64,000 nt of DNA from Flavobacterium sp. PMTSA4. Lineage in GTDB: Bacteria > Bacteroidota > Bacteroidia > Flavobacteriales > Flavobacteriaceae. Position numbers and translations under genes: made by a program. The notes beneath the pieces are model-generated. The model did no database searches. It had not been told where the DNA came from and worked only from the letters and a program-made list of their open reading frames with translations. The stretch covers positions 868,001 through 932,000 of the forward strand of contig NZ_CP134890.1 in NCBI RefSeq assembly GCF_032098525.1. Reading direction: 5' to 3'. Positions 43,046-51,026 of the stretch are shown in pieces (the stretch's first letter is position 1; each line of letters opens with the position of its first letter).

Positions 43046-43804
43046 TTACACACCGCTATCAACTTTCGCAATTGATAATGGGTTAAAAGCACCATTTTTC
43101 AAAGGGTACATTTGCCCATTAATCTCTTGATAAAATTCCACTCCCAATGCCAAAAACAAAGGCTTAGTTGAGTTAGCAGTAACTGCATTCGTTTGACTAA
43201 TTACTGCCGTAGGTGTTGCATCCCAAGGCAAAATGGCAGTCTCCGAAGTAGTAACTACAAAAGTTTCAGCTTCAAAATCAACTTCAGCACCGCCAGAGAT
43301 AATTTTAAAGTGTGTAGTACCACTTGGTGCAGCAATCATATTGGCTGGTACAAATGAAGCCATATCCACCTTAATCTCTCCCGAAACGCGGTCAATAGCT
43401 GCTACAAATGGAGCATACAAACTAGTGCCAAGCTTACCACGAATATTGAATTCAAAACCAAATAACAATTCAGCCTCACCATCAATAACGTTACGTAAAC
43501 CTCGCTCGCTCACTTGATCAGCCTGAATAACTTTTACCATTCTTTGGGTTAAACGACTTACCATTCTACTATCCGCAGAATTCAACAGCAATGATCTCAA
43601 AGCAGTACGCAAAAGCTTCCCAGCCTTCCCTGCTCTACCAAACTCAGAACCATTCTCACGAGTTCTTTGAAACGCAGGATCATTTGCAATTCTACTAGCG
43701 TCAATTCCGCCTTTTTCTCTTGCCAAGTGACCATCTTGCGTTTTATAAAAAGTAATATCCCCGATAGTACCTTTTAATTTAATTATGCCTTTCTGTCTAG
43801 CCAT
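43046..43804 (-). CDS. hypothetical protein, first gene of cassette (252 aa)
   Basis: A 252-residue soluble protein beginning ARQKGIIKLKGTIGDITFYK, followed by a helical, Arg-rich region and then strand-rich sequence in the second half. The N-terminal motif is one I associate with many Flavobacteriaceae proteins of unknown role. No signal peptide. It is the longest gene of the cassette and may be the structural or cargo protein of the presumed phage-derived system. Confidence 0.6.
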   Translation of the reverse strand: MARQKGIIKLKGTIGDITFYKTQDGHLAREKGGIDASRIANDPAFQRTRENGSEFGRAGKAGKLLRTALRSLLLNSADSRMVSRLTQRMVKVIQADQVSERGLRNVIDGEAELLFGFEFNIRGKLGTSLYAPFVAAIDRVSGEIKVDMASFVPANMIAAPSGTTHFKIISGGAEVDFEAETFVVTTSETAILPWDATPTAVISQTNAVTANSTKPLFLALGVEFYQEINGQMYPLKNGAFNPLSIAKVDSGV

Positions 43805-44074
43805 AATCTTTACATTTTTTGATTAATACTCATTTTCACAACTCACTTTCATTTCGTTAATCGTTGCAACTAAATCTTGAATGATAAGGACAAAGTTTAT
43901 AAAGCGTTTAGTAAAGTAAAAATCAATATTGTACCATATGTCCTAAAACGACATAAGTGTCCTAAATCAACATAAAAAACCAGTAAAGAAGTATGAAAAA
44001 TAATAACTAAATTGCGGAAAGAATTTCTGCACGACAGAAGTTAGTCAAAGCCTAATCAAAGGTATGGATGAAGT
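43805..44074. other. promoter region, otherwise empty
   Basis: About 270 bases between divergent genes. A direct repeat of GTCCTAAA-type half-units (ATGTCCTAAAACGACATAAG, then TGTCCTAAATCAACATAA, near 43938-43976) is present and could bind a regulator. Confidence 0.45.
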
Positions 44075-44278
44075 ATGAAAAATGAAATACAGAGGGTTTG
44101 CATCTATCCAAAGGACATACAACGCATAACAGGTAAGAGTTATCGTCAAAGTACTAGATTGATGCAAAAGATTAAAAGCGACCTCAACAAACTCGAAAAT
44201 GAGTTCCTAACAATTGAAGAGTTCTGTGCATATACTGGAATAAAATATGAACAAGTAACTCACTTGATTTTTGGTTAA
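44075..44278 (+). CDS. small HTH-like protein (67 aa)
   Basis: A 67-residue protein, with VCIYPKDIQRITGKSYRQST in the first half and FLTIEEFCAYTGIKYEQVTH in the second. Both halves look like short helix-turn-helix or DNA-associated helices. Small proteins of this kind are frequent in Bacteroidota accessory DNA. It lies just outside the integrated metal-resistance element. Confidence 0.55.
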   Translation: MKNEIQRVCIYPKDIQRITGKSYRQSTRLMQKIKSDLNKLENEFLTIEEFCAYTGIKYEQVTHLIFG

Positions 44279-44507
44279 AATTTAAAACACTTTTGAACAA
44301 TTTTTAATCAAGACATAGATAATCAAAGACTTAAACAACTAGTTCAATTTTTAGTCTTGATGTTTTAATATTCAAATATTTATCCTTATATTTGTATACT
44401 TTGAATTATGGAATAATAATATCCTTATAAAGGAGGTGTCAGTTGAGGTGTCACTTAAATAATATGCTTTGCGAAGTGTTAATTTCATTGGTGTCTTTTG
44501 TAGCAGA
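44279..44507. other. left flank of the integrated element
   Basis: This AT-rich stretch contains AGGTGTCA twice with 12-base periodicity (44434-44441 and 44446-44453). The paired GTTGACA repeats inside the element have the same spacing. No tRNA body could be folded upstream of the att core. Confidence 0.5.
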
Positions 44508-44526
44508 CAAATCCCTCTTTCTCCGC
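44508..44526. other. attL core, 19 bp
   Basis: CAAATCCCTCTTTCTCCGC is identical to 57471-57489. It looks like the 3' end of a tRNA gene (T-loop end plus acceptor strand). The bases just outside differ between copies, so the core is exactly 19 bp. Confidence 0.8.
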
Positions 44527-44538
44527 TTAAAACATTGC

Positions 44539-44569
44539 AAAGCCCCGTTATTCGGGGCTTTTATTTTTT
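44539..44569 (+). terminator. intrinsic terminator inside left end
   Basis: AAAGCCCC and GGGGCTTT enclose a short GTTATTC loop and are followed by a T-run. It may insulate the element from transcription entering from the left. Confidence 0.75.
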
Positions 44570-44663
44570 AGTTGACAATGTAGTTGACAGTTCTTTGTTT
44601 TTTAAGCATCGTTTAAGCATCAATAATCATAATTTTCTAAAAAATATTTTTACATTTACAACC

Positions 44664-44990
44664 GTGAAATTATTAACTGTTATATTATCCATTTACATTT
44701 TTACTCTTTCGGCTGTACCTTGTGTAGATGTCGAAATTGGAAGTGCTGCGCATTCAACAGTTATTCATTCATCTGAAAATAAAGCTAATTCCCACGATAA
44801 GGAAAACGACTTATGTTCTCCTTTTTGTATTTGTAACTGCTGTTCAGGCATTACACTATCTTATGTTCCTACTATTACTTATAATTTTCAAAATCCGTTT
44901 GAGGTAATAAAAACTCCAAATTCATTTTATACCTCAGCCTTACATTCCAATTTCTTCGGAAGTATTTGGCAACCCCCTCAGATAGTATAA
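44664..44990 (+). CDS. DUF6660-like Cys/His-rich exported protein
   Basis: A 108-residue protein starting at GTG (44664), because a signal peptide begins there (KLLTVILSIYIFTLSAVPC); an earlier in-frame ATG at 44469 would cross the att core. The mature part contains HSSENKANSHDKENDLCSPF, then CICNCCSG, a potential metal site. I associate it with the DUF6660 family preceding czc/cus genes in Bacteroidota. A periplasmic metal-binding role is inferred. Confidence 0.65.
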   Translation: MKLLTVILSIYIFTLSAVPCVDVEIGSAAHSTVIHSSENKANSHDKENDLCSPFCICNCCSGITLSYVPTITYNFQNPFEVIKTPNSFYTSALHSNFFGSIWQPPQIV

Positions 44991-44992
44991 TG

Positions 44993-45058
44993 AAGCCCGA
45001 GTAATTTCGGGTTAGAAAGTTGTGCAATAGCACTAACAATGGCAAATATCTTATTTGC
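44993..45058 (+). promoter_or_regulatory. three small hairpins in the czcA leader
   Basis: CCCGA/TCGGG (44996-45011), GTTAG...GTGC/GCAC...CTAAC (45011-45036) and GCAAATA/TATTTGC (45042-45058) follow each other in the 97 bases before czcA. They may be an attenuator or a structured leader. No known metal riboswitch was recognised. Confidence 0.4.
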
Positions 45059-45087
45059 TGATTTTCTAATTCATTATATACTTTTCA

Positions 45088-48000
45088 ATGTTAGATAAGA
45101 TTATACAATTCAGTATAAAGAACAAGTTCGTTATACTACTTTTTACCCTTGTGCTTTTGGCTTGGGGTAGCTATTCCATTAAGCAGTTACCGCTTGATGC
45201 TTTACCTGATGTTACTAATAATCAGGTGCAAATTATTACAACCGCTCCGACTTTAGCAAGTCAGGAAGTAGAGCAGTTAATCACATATCCATTAGAACAA
45301 TCTGTAAAAACCATTCCGAAAGTCGTTGAGTTGCGTAGTATTTCACGCTTTGGGCTTTCGGTTGTTACTGTGGTTTTCAAAGATGATGTGGATATTTATT
45401 GGGCAAGGGAGCAAATTTTCCAAAGGATAAAAGATGCTGAAGAAAATATCCCGAAATATGCCGGTTCACCTGAGTTAGCTCCAATTTCCACCGGACTTGG
45501 CGAAATATTCCAATACGATGTTTATGCCAAAAAAGGCTACGAAAATAAATATGATGCTATTCAGCTAAGAACCATTCAGGATTGGATTATCATTCCTCAG
45601 TTGCAAGGTGTCGAAGGCGTTGCTGAGGTCAGTAGTTGGGGTGGTAAACTAAAGCAATATGAAATTGCCGTTAATCCCAACACGCTTAACAGTCAAGGTG
45701 TAACCATAACTGAGATTTTTGATGCTTTGGAAAAAAACAATCAAAATACCGGTGGCGCTTATATAGAGAAAGACCAATATGCTTACTTCATTCGTGGTGT
45801 CGGAATGGCTTCAGGGATTAGTGATTTGCAAAACGTGGTTATCAAAAACAGAAATGGTTCACCGGTGTTGGTTCGTGATGTGGCAACGGTTCGTGAAGGC
45901 GTTGCCTTACGTTATGGAGCATCCACCAAAGATGGAAAAGGCGAAATTGTTTGTGGATTGGTGCTAATGCTCAAAGGCGAAAACTCAAGCGCAGTTGTTG
46001 ACAGAGTAAAAGAGCGAATGGTACAAATCAACAAGAGCTTACCTGAAGGAGTGGTTGCTGAACCTTTTATCGACAGAGGTAAGTTAGTGGATAATGCCAT
46101 AGGTACGGTTACCAAAAACCTCATCGAAGGAGCGTTAATCGTAATATTTGTATTGATTCTGTTTCTTGGAAACCTTCGTGCAGGGCTTATCGTTGCTTCA
46201 GTAATTCCATTATCAATGCTTTTTGCCGTTATCCTGATGAATTACTTCGGTGTTAGCGGAAACCTGATGAGTTTAGGAGCTATTGATTTCGGAATCATAG
46301 TCGATGGCGCAGTAATTATAGTGGAAGCCACAATGCACCATTTAGCCAAACTAAAACGGAAAAAGGAGTTAACACAAGCCAAAATGGATAGTGAAGTTTA
46401 TCTATCGGCTTCTAAAATCAGGAATAGTGCTGCTTTTGGCGAAATCATCATTCTGATTGTGTATTTGCCAATCTTAGCTTTAGTTGGAACAGAAGGCAAA
46501 ATGTTTAAGCCAATGGCTATGACAGTAGGCTTTGCTGTAATTGGGGCTTTCATATTGTCTTTGACTTATGTACCAATGATGAGTGCAATGTTCCTGTCAA
46601 AGAATACAGAGCATAAAATCAATTTTAGTGATAGAATGATGGCTTGGTTTGAAAGTAAATACATCCCATTACTCAATAAGGCTTTAGAAATGAAAAAAAC
46701 TGTCTTATTGATTTCAGTTGGTTTGTTTGCTTTGGCTTTATTCACTTTTCAAAATATGGGTGGTGAATTTATCCCTACGATTGAGGAAGGCGATTTAGCT
46801 CTCAATGTAACAATAATGACAGGAAGCTCATTAAGTCAAACAGTAGAAACCACAACCAAATATGAAAAGATTCTAAAAGCAAAATTCCCTGAAATAAAAA
46901 CTATTGTGGCTAAAATAGGAAGTGGTGAAATCCCAACTGACCCAATGCCAATCGAAAGTGCTGATTTGATTATAGTGCTTAAAGATAAAAGCGAATGGAC
47001 TTCAGCTGACAATTGGGAAGATTTAGCCAATTTGATGAAAGAGGAAATGGAAGTAATTCCGGGAGCGAATATCGAAGTTTCACAACCAATCCAAATGCGC
47101 TTCAATGAGCTTATGACCGGAAGCAGAAGTGATGTAGCTATTAAAATTTTTGGCGATGATTTAGAAGTTTTAGAAAATAAAGCCAAAGAGCTTACAAGTA
47201 AAATTAAATCTATTGAAGGTATTGGCGATTTGAAAGCTGACAAGGTCGCAGGGTTGCCACAAATCACTGTAAAATATGATTACAATAAAATTGCTTTATA
47301 TGGATTAAATATCAGTGATATAAACCAAATAATTCGTTCTTCATTTGCCGGAGATATTGCCGGTAAAATTTATGAAGAAAACAAACGCTTTGATGTGGTA
47401 GTAAGATTAAACAAAGACAATCGGGCTGATATTTCAGACGTTAGTAATTTGTTTATTCCCTTACCAAACGGACAGCAAATCCCACTTTCTCAGGTGGCAA
47501 CTATAAGCTATGAACAGGGAGCTGTTCAGGTAGTGCGTGAAGATGGAAAACGAAGGGTTACTGTCGGCTTAAATGTTCGTGGCAGAGATGTTAAAAGCGT
47601 AGTTGAGGAAATCCAATCTAAGTTGGATAAAAACTTCAAACTTCCTGCAGGTTACTATATCACTTATGGTGGACAGTTTGAAAACCTCATCGAAGCCAAT
47701 AAAAGGTTATCGGTTGCGCTTCCTATTGCTTTAGGTTTGATTTTAGTTTTACTGTATTTCACTTTTGGCAGTATCAAACAATCTCTTTTGATATTTACTG
47801 CAATTCCGCTTTCTGCTATTGGTGGTGTCTTTGCCTTATGGTTAAGAGGGATGCCATTCAGTATTTCAGCCGGAATAGGTTTCATTGCTTTGTTTGGTAT
47901 AGCTGTATTAAATGGAATTGTGCTTATTTCCTATTTCAATCAACTGAAAACGGAAGGCATTACAGACCCATTACGAAGAGTTTTAATCGGAACTAAAACA

Positions 48001-49404
48001 AGGTTACGCCCTGTATTGATGACTGCTGCTGTGGCATCATTAGGATTTATGCCAATGGCATTATCTACCAGCGGTGGTGCTGAGGTTCAAAAGCCTTTGG
48101 CAACAGTGGTTATAGGTGGTTTACTTTCTGCAACACTATTAACCCTGATTGTATTGCCAATACTCTATTTATTATTTGAAACAAAAATCAAAAGAAGAAA
48201 AAATATGAAAACCCCAATCATTACAGCTATACTGTTATTATTCAGTGCCTTTTCTTTTGCTCAAAGCCCTCAAAAAGTTTCATTGGAGCAAGCTGTTGAA
48301 TTAGCTAAAAATAACAACAGTACTTTGAAAATAGCGGATAAGGAAATTGAGAAGCAAAAAGCACTTAAAAAAGGAGCTTTTCAGGCTGACCCTTTACAGA
48401 TTCAATATCAGGGTGGACAGTTCAACAGTGATGCCTATGACCACAACGTTTCGGTTCAGCAGTATTTCCCCATCGGGAAAGTAACTAAAGCCAATAGACA
48501 GTTACAGGAAGAATTGGCTAATTTGGCAGAGAAGCGAAAAGCATTATCTGAGTATGAAATTGAAAAGGCAGTAACATTAGCTTATTATCAGTATTTGTAT
48601 GGTGTTGAATTACAAAAACTGAACAATGAATTGAATGAGATTTACACCAAGTTTCTCAAAAATGCTGAATTACGTTTTGAAACCGGAGAAAGCGGTAAAA
48701 TCGAAGTTATCAGTGCCAAAGTCAAAGTAAAGGAAATTGAAACTGTAAAAGCACAGATTGAATATGATTTGGCTATTTATCAAAAGCAATTACAATACTT
48801 TGTGCAGAGCGATAATGATATAATTCCTGATGCTTCTTCTGCATTGCAATACAAAATTGCTTTAGGCGCAGACAATTCAAAAGTAGATGGTTTGGTAAAT
48901 GATTATTACTCCCAACAGGTTTTAGTTAATCAAAAGGAAACAAGCGTTTACAAAGCCCAAAGGATGCCAAAATTGGGATTGGGATATTTTGCCCAAACCA
49001 TTGACACGAAATCAATGTTTCAGGGATTCACAGCCGGTTTGCAGATTCCTTTGTTTGGTGGAGCTAATACAGCAAAAGCCAAAGCTTCAGAAATCAATGT
49101 TTCCCAATCACAAATGATGCTCGACAGGAATAAGTTAACCTTGAAGCTGAAAAAAGAGGAGTTGCAAAATGAATATGACAAACAGAAAAAAGCCCTCGAC
49201 TATTATCAAAATGAAGGCTTGGAATATGCCAATCAAATTATCAATACAGCACAAAAAAGCTATGCTAATGGTGATATGAGTTATTGGTCATATATCAGTT
49301 TCTTAAATCAGGCTATTGATATAAAGAAACAAAATGCTGAAGCGGTTAATCTTTACAATCAGAGCGCAATTCAGTTGCAGTTCCCATCAATCCTTAATAA
49401 TTAA
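45088..49404 (+). CDS. czcA: CzcA-type RND pump fused to CzcC-like outer-membrane factor
   Basis: A 1438-residue fusion. Residues 1 to about 1039 are a heavy-metal RND pump with twelve membrane helices and two large periplasmic loops. The helix-4 motif DFGIIVDGA (near 402) is typical of divalent-cation (Co/Zn/Cd) exporters and unlike CusA. After an internal Met (codon at 48205) a second signal-like segment (KTPIITAILLLFSAFSFAQS) leads to a TolC-like outer-membrane domain. Such fusions are known in Bacteroidota. Whether the chain is cleaved or the second part is also started internally is unknown. Confidence 0.92.
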   Translation: MLDKIIQFSIKNKFVILLFTLVLLAWGSYSIKQLPLDALPDVTNNQVQIITTAPTLASQEVEQLITYPLEQSVKTIPKVVELRSISRFGLSVVTVVFKDDVDIYWAREQIFQRIKDAEENIPKYAGSPELAPISTGLGEIFQYDVYAKKGYENKYDAIQLRTIQDWIIIPQLQGVEGVAEVSSWGGKLKQYEIAVNPNTLNSQGVTITEIFDALEKNNQNTGGAYIEKDQYAYFIRGVGMASGISDLQNVVIKNRNGSPVLVRDVATVREGVALRYGASTKDGKGEIVCGLVLMLKGENSSAVVDRVKERMVQINKSLPEGVVAEPFIDRGKLVDNAIGTVTKNLIEGALIVIFVLILFLGNLRAGLIVASVIPLSMLFAVILMNYFGVSGNLMSLGAIDFGIIVDGAVIIVEATMHHLAKLKRKKELTQAKMDSEVYLSASKIRNSAAFGEIIILIVYLPILALVGTEGKMFKPMAMTVGFAVIGAFILSLTYVPMMSAMFLSKNTEHKINFSDRMMAWFESKYIPLLNKALEMKKTVLLISVGLFALALFTFQNMGGEFIPTIEEGDLALNVTIMTGSSLSQTVETTTKYEKILKAKFPEIKTIVAKIGSGEIPTDPMPIESADLIIVLKDKSEWTSADNWEDLANLMKEEMEVIPGANIEVSQPIQMRFNELMTGSRSDVAIKIFGDDLEVLENKAKELTSKIKSIEGIGDLKADKVAGLPQITVKYDYNKIALYGLNISDINQIIRSSFAGDIAGKIYEENKRFDVVVRLNKDNRADISDVSNLFIPLPNGQQIPLSQVATISYEQGAVQVVREDGKRRVTVGLNVRGRDVKSVVEEIQSKLDKNFKLPAGYYITYGGQFENLIEANKRLSVALPIALGLILVLLYFTFGSIKQSLLIFTAIPLSAIGGVFALWLRGMPFSISAGIGFIALFGIAVLNGIVLISYFNQLKTEGITDPLRRVLIGTKTRLRPVLMTAAVASLGFMPMALSTSGGAEVQKPLATVVIGGLLSATLLTLIVLPILYLLFETKIKRRKNMKTPIITAILLLFSAFSFAQSPQKVSLEQAVELAKNNNSTLKIADKEIEKQKALKKGAFQADPLQIQYQGGQFNSDAYDHNVSVQQYFPIGKVTKANRQLQEELANLAEKRKALSEYEIEKAVTLAYYQYLYGVELQKLNNELNEIYTKFLKNAELRFETGESGKIEVISAKVKVKEIETVKAQIEYDLAIYQKQLQYFVQSDNDIIPDASSALQYKIALGADNSKVDGLVNDYYSQQVLVNQKETSVYKAQRMPKLGLGYFAQTIDTKSMFQGFTAGLQIPLFGGANTAKAKASEINVSQSQMMLDRNKLTLKLKKEELQNEYDKQKKALDYYQNEGLEYANQIINTAQKSYANGDMSYWSYISFLNQAIDIKKQNAEAVNLYNQSAIQLQFPSILNN

Positions 49405-49415
49405 TATCACGTAAA

Positions 49416-50636
49416 ATGAAAAATATAATCATTAATAAATCATCGCTATTTATACTTTCTGTTTCACTATTCCTGCTTGTTTCCTGTGGCAAAAAAGAAG
49501 CTACTGAAGAACACGAAGAAGAAAAGTCAGAAACAGAAGTAGCACTAACAGAAATACAAGCCAAGACAATCGGAATTGAAACCGGAAGTGTCGAAATGAA
49601 GAACCTCAACACAATTATAAAAGCCAATGGCTATACAGCAGTTCCACCACAAAACAGGGCTGATGTTTCTACGCTAATTGGTGGCGTTGTAAAGGATATT
49701 TTTGTTTTGGAAGGTACATTTGTAACTAAGGGCAAAACATTGGCTACAATCCAAAATCTTGAGGTTTCTGAAATGCAGGAAGAATATCAATCCGCTGTTG
49801 CCAATATTGAGTATTTGGAGCAGGAATATAAACGCCAAAAAACTCTAACTGATGAAAATGTAAATCCTCGAAAAGCATTTCAGGAAGTAAAGTCAAAATT
49901 GGCATCAGAAAGAGCCAAAGCTCAGGCAGCCAAAAACAAATTACAGGCATTGAATGTAAGTCCGAATGGCAGCACTTCTTTAGTGCCTATTGTTTCACCA
50001 ATAAGCGGTTATGTTGGTAAAATCAGTATTACAAAAGGTGCTTTTGCAGAAACAGGAATAACATTGTTTGAAGTTGTCGATAATACACAAATGCACCTCG
50101 ATTTGAATGTGTTTGAAAAAGACTTAGGCAAAATTTCAATCGGTCAGGAAGTTGATTTTGTATTGACTAACCAATCCAATAAATCCATCAAAGGGAAAAT
50201 ATTCGGAATCAATAAATCTTTCTCAAATGAAAGCAAAACAGTAGCCGTTCACGCCAAAATAACGAGCAGTACCAAAGATTTGATTTCGGGAATGTATGTA
50301 GCAGCCAACATCAATATTTCCAATCAAACTGTTCCGGCACTGCCTAAAGATGCAGTGGTGAGAAACGGAGATAAATATTTTATCTACATTCAGGAAGAAG
50401 GACACGAAGAAGCTCCGAAAAAAGAAACAGAAGAACACGAACACAAAGAAGGCGAAACCCATAAAGAAGGAAAAGAAATCCATTTCAAAGCCGTTGAGGT
50501 GGCAGTAGGTACAACTGATTTAGGTTATACTGAAGTAAAGGTAATTGAAAAAATTCCTTCAGATGCCAAAATTGTGATTAAAGGTGCTTACTATCTATTG
50601 GCACAATCCAAAGGCGGTGGCGAACACGAACATTAA
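49416..50636 (+). CDS. czcB: RND periplasmic adaptor (CzcB-like)
   Basis: A 406-residue lipoprotein (signal ending LVSC) with the usual adaptor order: lipoyl half (residues 80-120), alpha-hairpin (about 120-165), second lipoyl half, barrel and membrane-proximal domain. A His/Glu-rich insertion (HEHKEGETHKEGKEIH) and a C-terminal GGGEHEH probably bind metal. It links the CzcA pump to the outer-membrane part. Start is 11 bases after the fusion gene. Confidence 0.9.
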   Translation: MKNIIINKSSLFILSVSLFLLVSCGKKEATEEHEEEKSETEVALTEIQAKTIGIETGSVEMKNLNTIIKANGYTAVPPQNRADVSTLIGGVVKDIFVLEGTFVTKGKTLATIQNLEVSEMQEEYQSAVANIEYLEQEYKRQKTLTDENVNPRKAFQEVKSKLASERAKAQAAKNKLQALNVSPNGSTSLVPIVSPISGYVGKISITKGAFAETGITLFEVVDNTQMHLDLNVFEKDLGKISIGQEVDFVLTNQSNKSIKGKIFGINKSFSNESKTVAVHAKITSSTKDLISGMYVAANINISNQTVPALPKDAVVRNGDKYFIYIQEEGHEEAPKKETEEHEHKEGETHKEGKEIHFKAVEVAVGTTDLGYTEVKVIEKIPSDAKIVIKGAYYLLAQSKGGGEHEH

Positions 50637-50666
50637 TAAATTTCTAACAATATAAATACATACACT

Positions 50667-51023
50667 ATGAAAACTACAATTTTAAAATCTTTTTTTTGTT
50701 TGGCAATAATGCTATTTGTTTCTAATTCGGCAATGGCTCAAAAGAGCAATCAAAAAGCAGTAATCAAAACAACTTTGCATTGCGACCATTGCAAACAATG
50801 TGAAACCTGCGGATTGAAATTCAAAACCGAAATGCTTAAAATAAAAGGCATTAGGATGTATGAGTTGGATGATAAGGCTCAAAACTTTACTATCTACTAC
50901 AATCCAAAGAAAACGACCTTAGCTGAAATCAAAAAAGGAATTGCTAAATTAGGCTATGATGCTGATGAAGTAAAAGCTACTGAAGAAGGATTAGCTTCCT
51001 TAGATGGATGCTGTAAAGCTTAG
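50667..51023 (+). CDS. periplasmic heavy-metal-associated (HMA) protein
   Basis: A 118-residue protein with a signal peptide (cleaved near AMAQ) and a single HMA fold. The usual metal site CxxC is expanded to LHCDHCKQCETCG, offering extra Cys ligands. The C-terminus ends GCCKA. MerP-like carriers deliver metal to a membrane pump; the P-type ATPase gene starts three bases after the stop. Confidence 0.82.
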   Translation: MKTTILKSFFCLAIMLFVSNSAMAQKSNQKAVIKTTLHCDHCKQCETCGLKFKTEMLKIKGIRMYELDDKAQNFTIYYNPKKTTLAEIKKGIAKLGYDADEVKATEEGLASLDGCCKA

Positions 51024-51026
51024 ATT

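Noticed and set aside
44430..44527. intact tRNA gene ending at attL
   Set aside because: Acceptor, D and T stems could not be formed. Only the last 19 bases resemble a tRNA.
44469..44663. longer start for the DUF6660-like gene
   Set aside because: That extension would cross the att core and terminator. The GTG at 44664 starts a good signal peptide.
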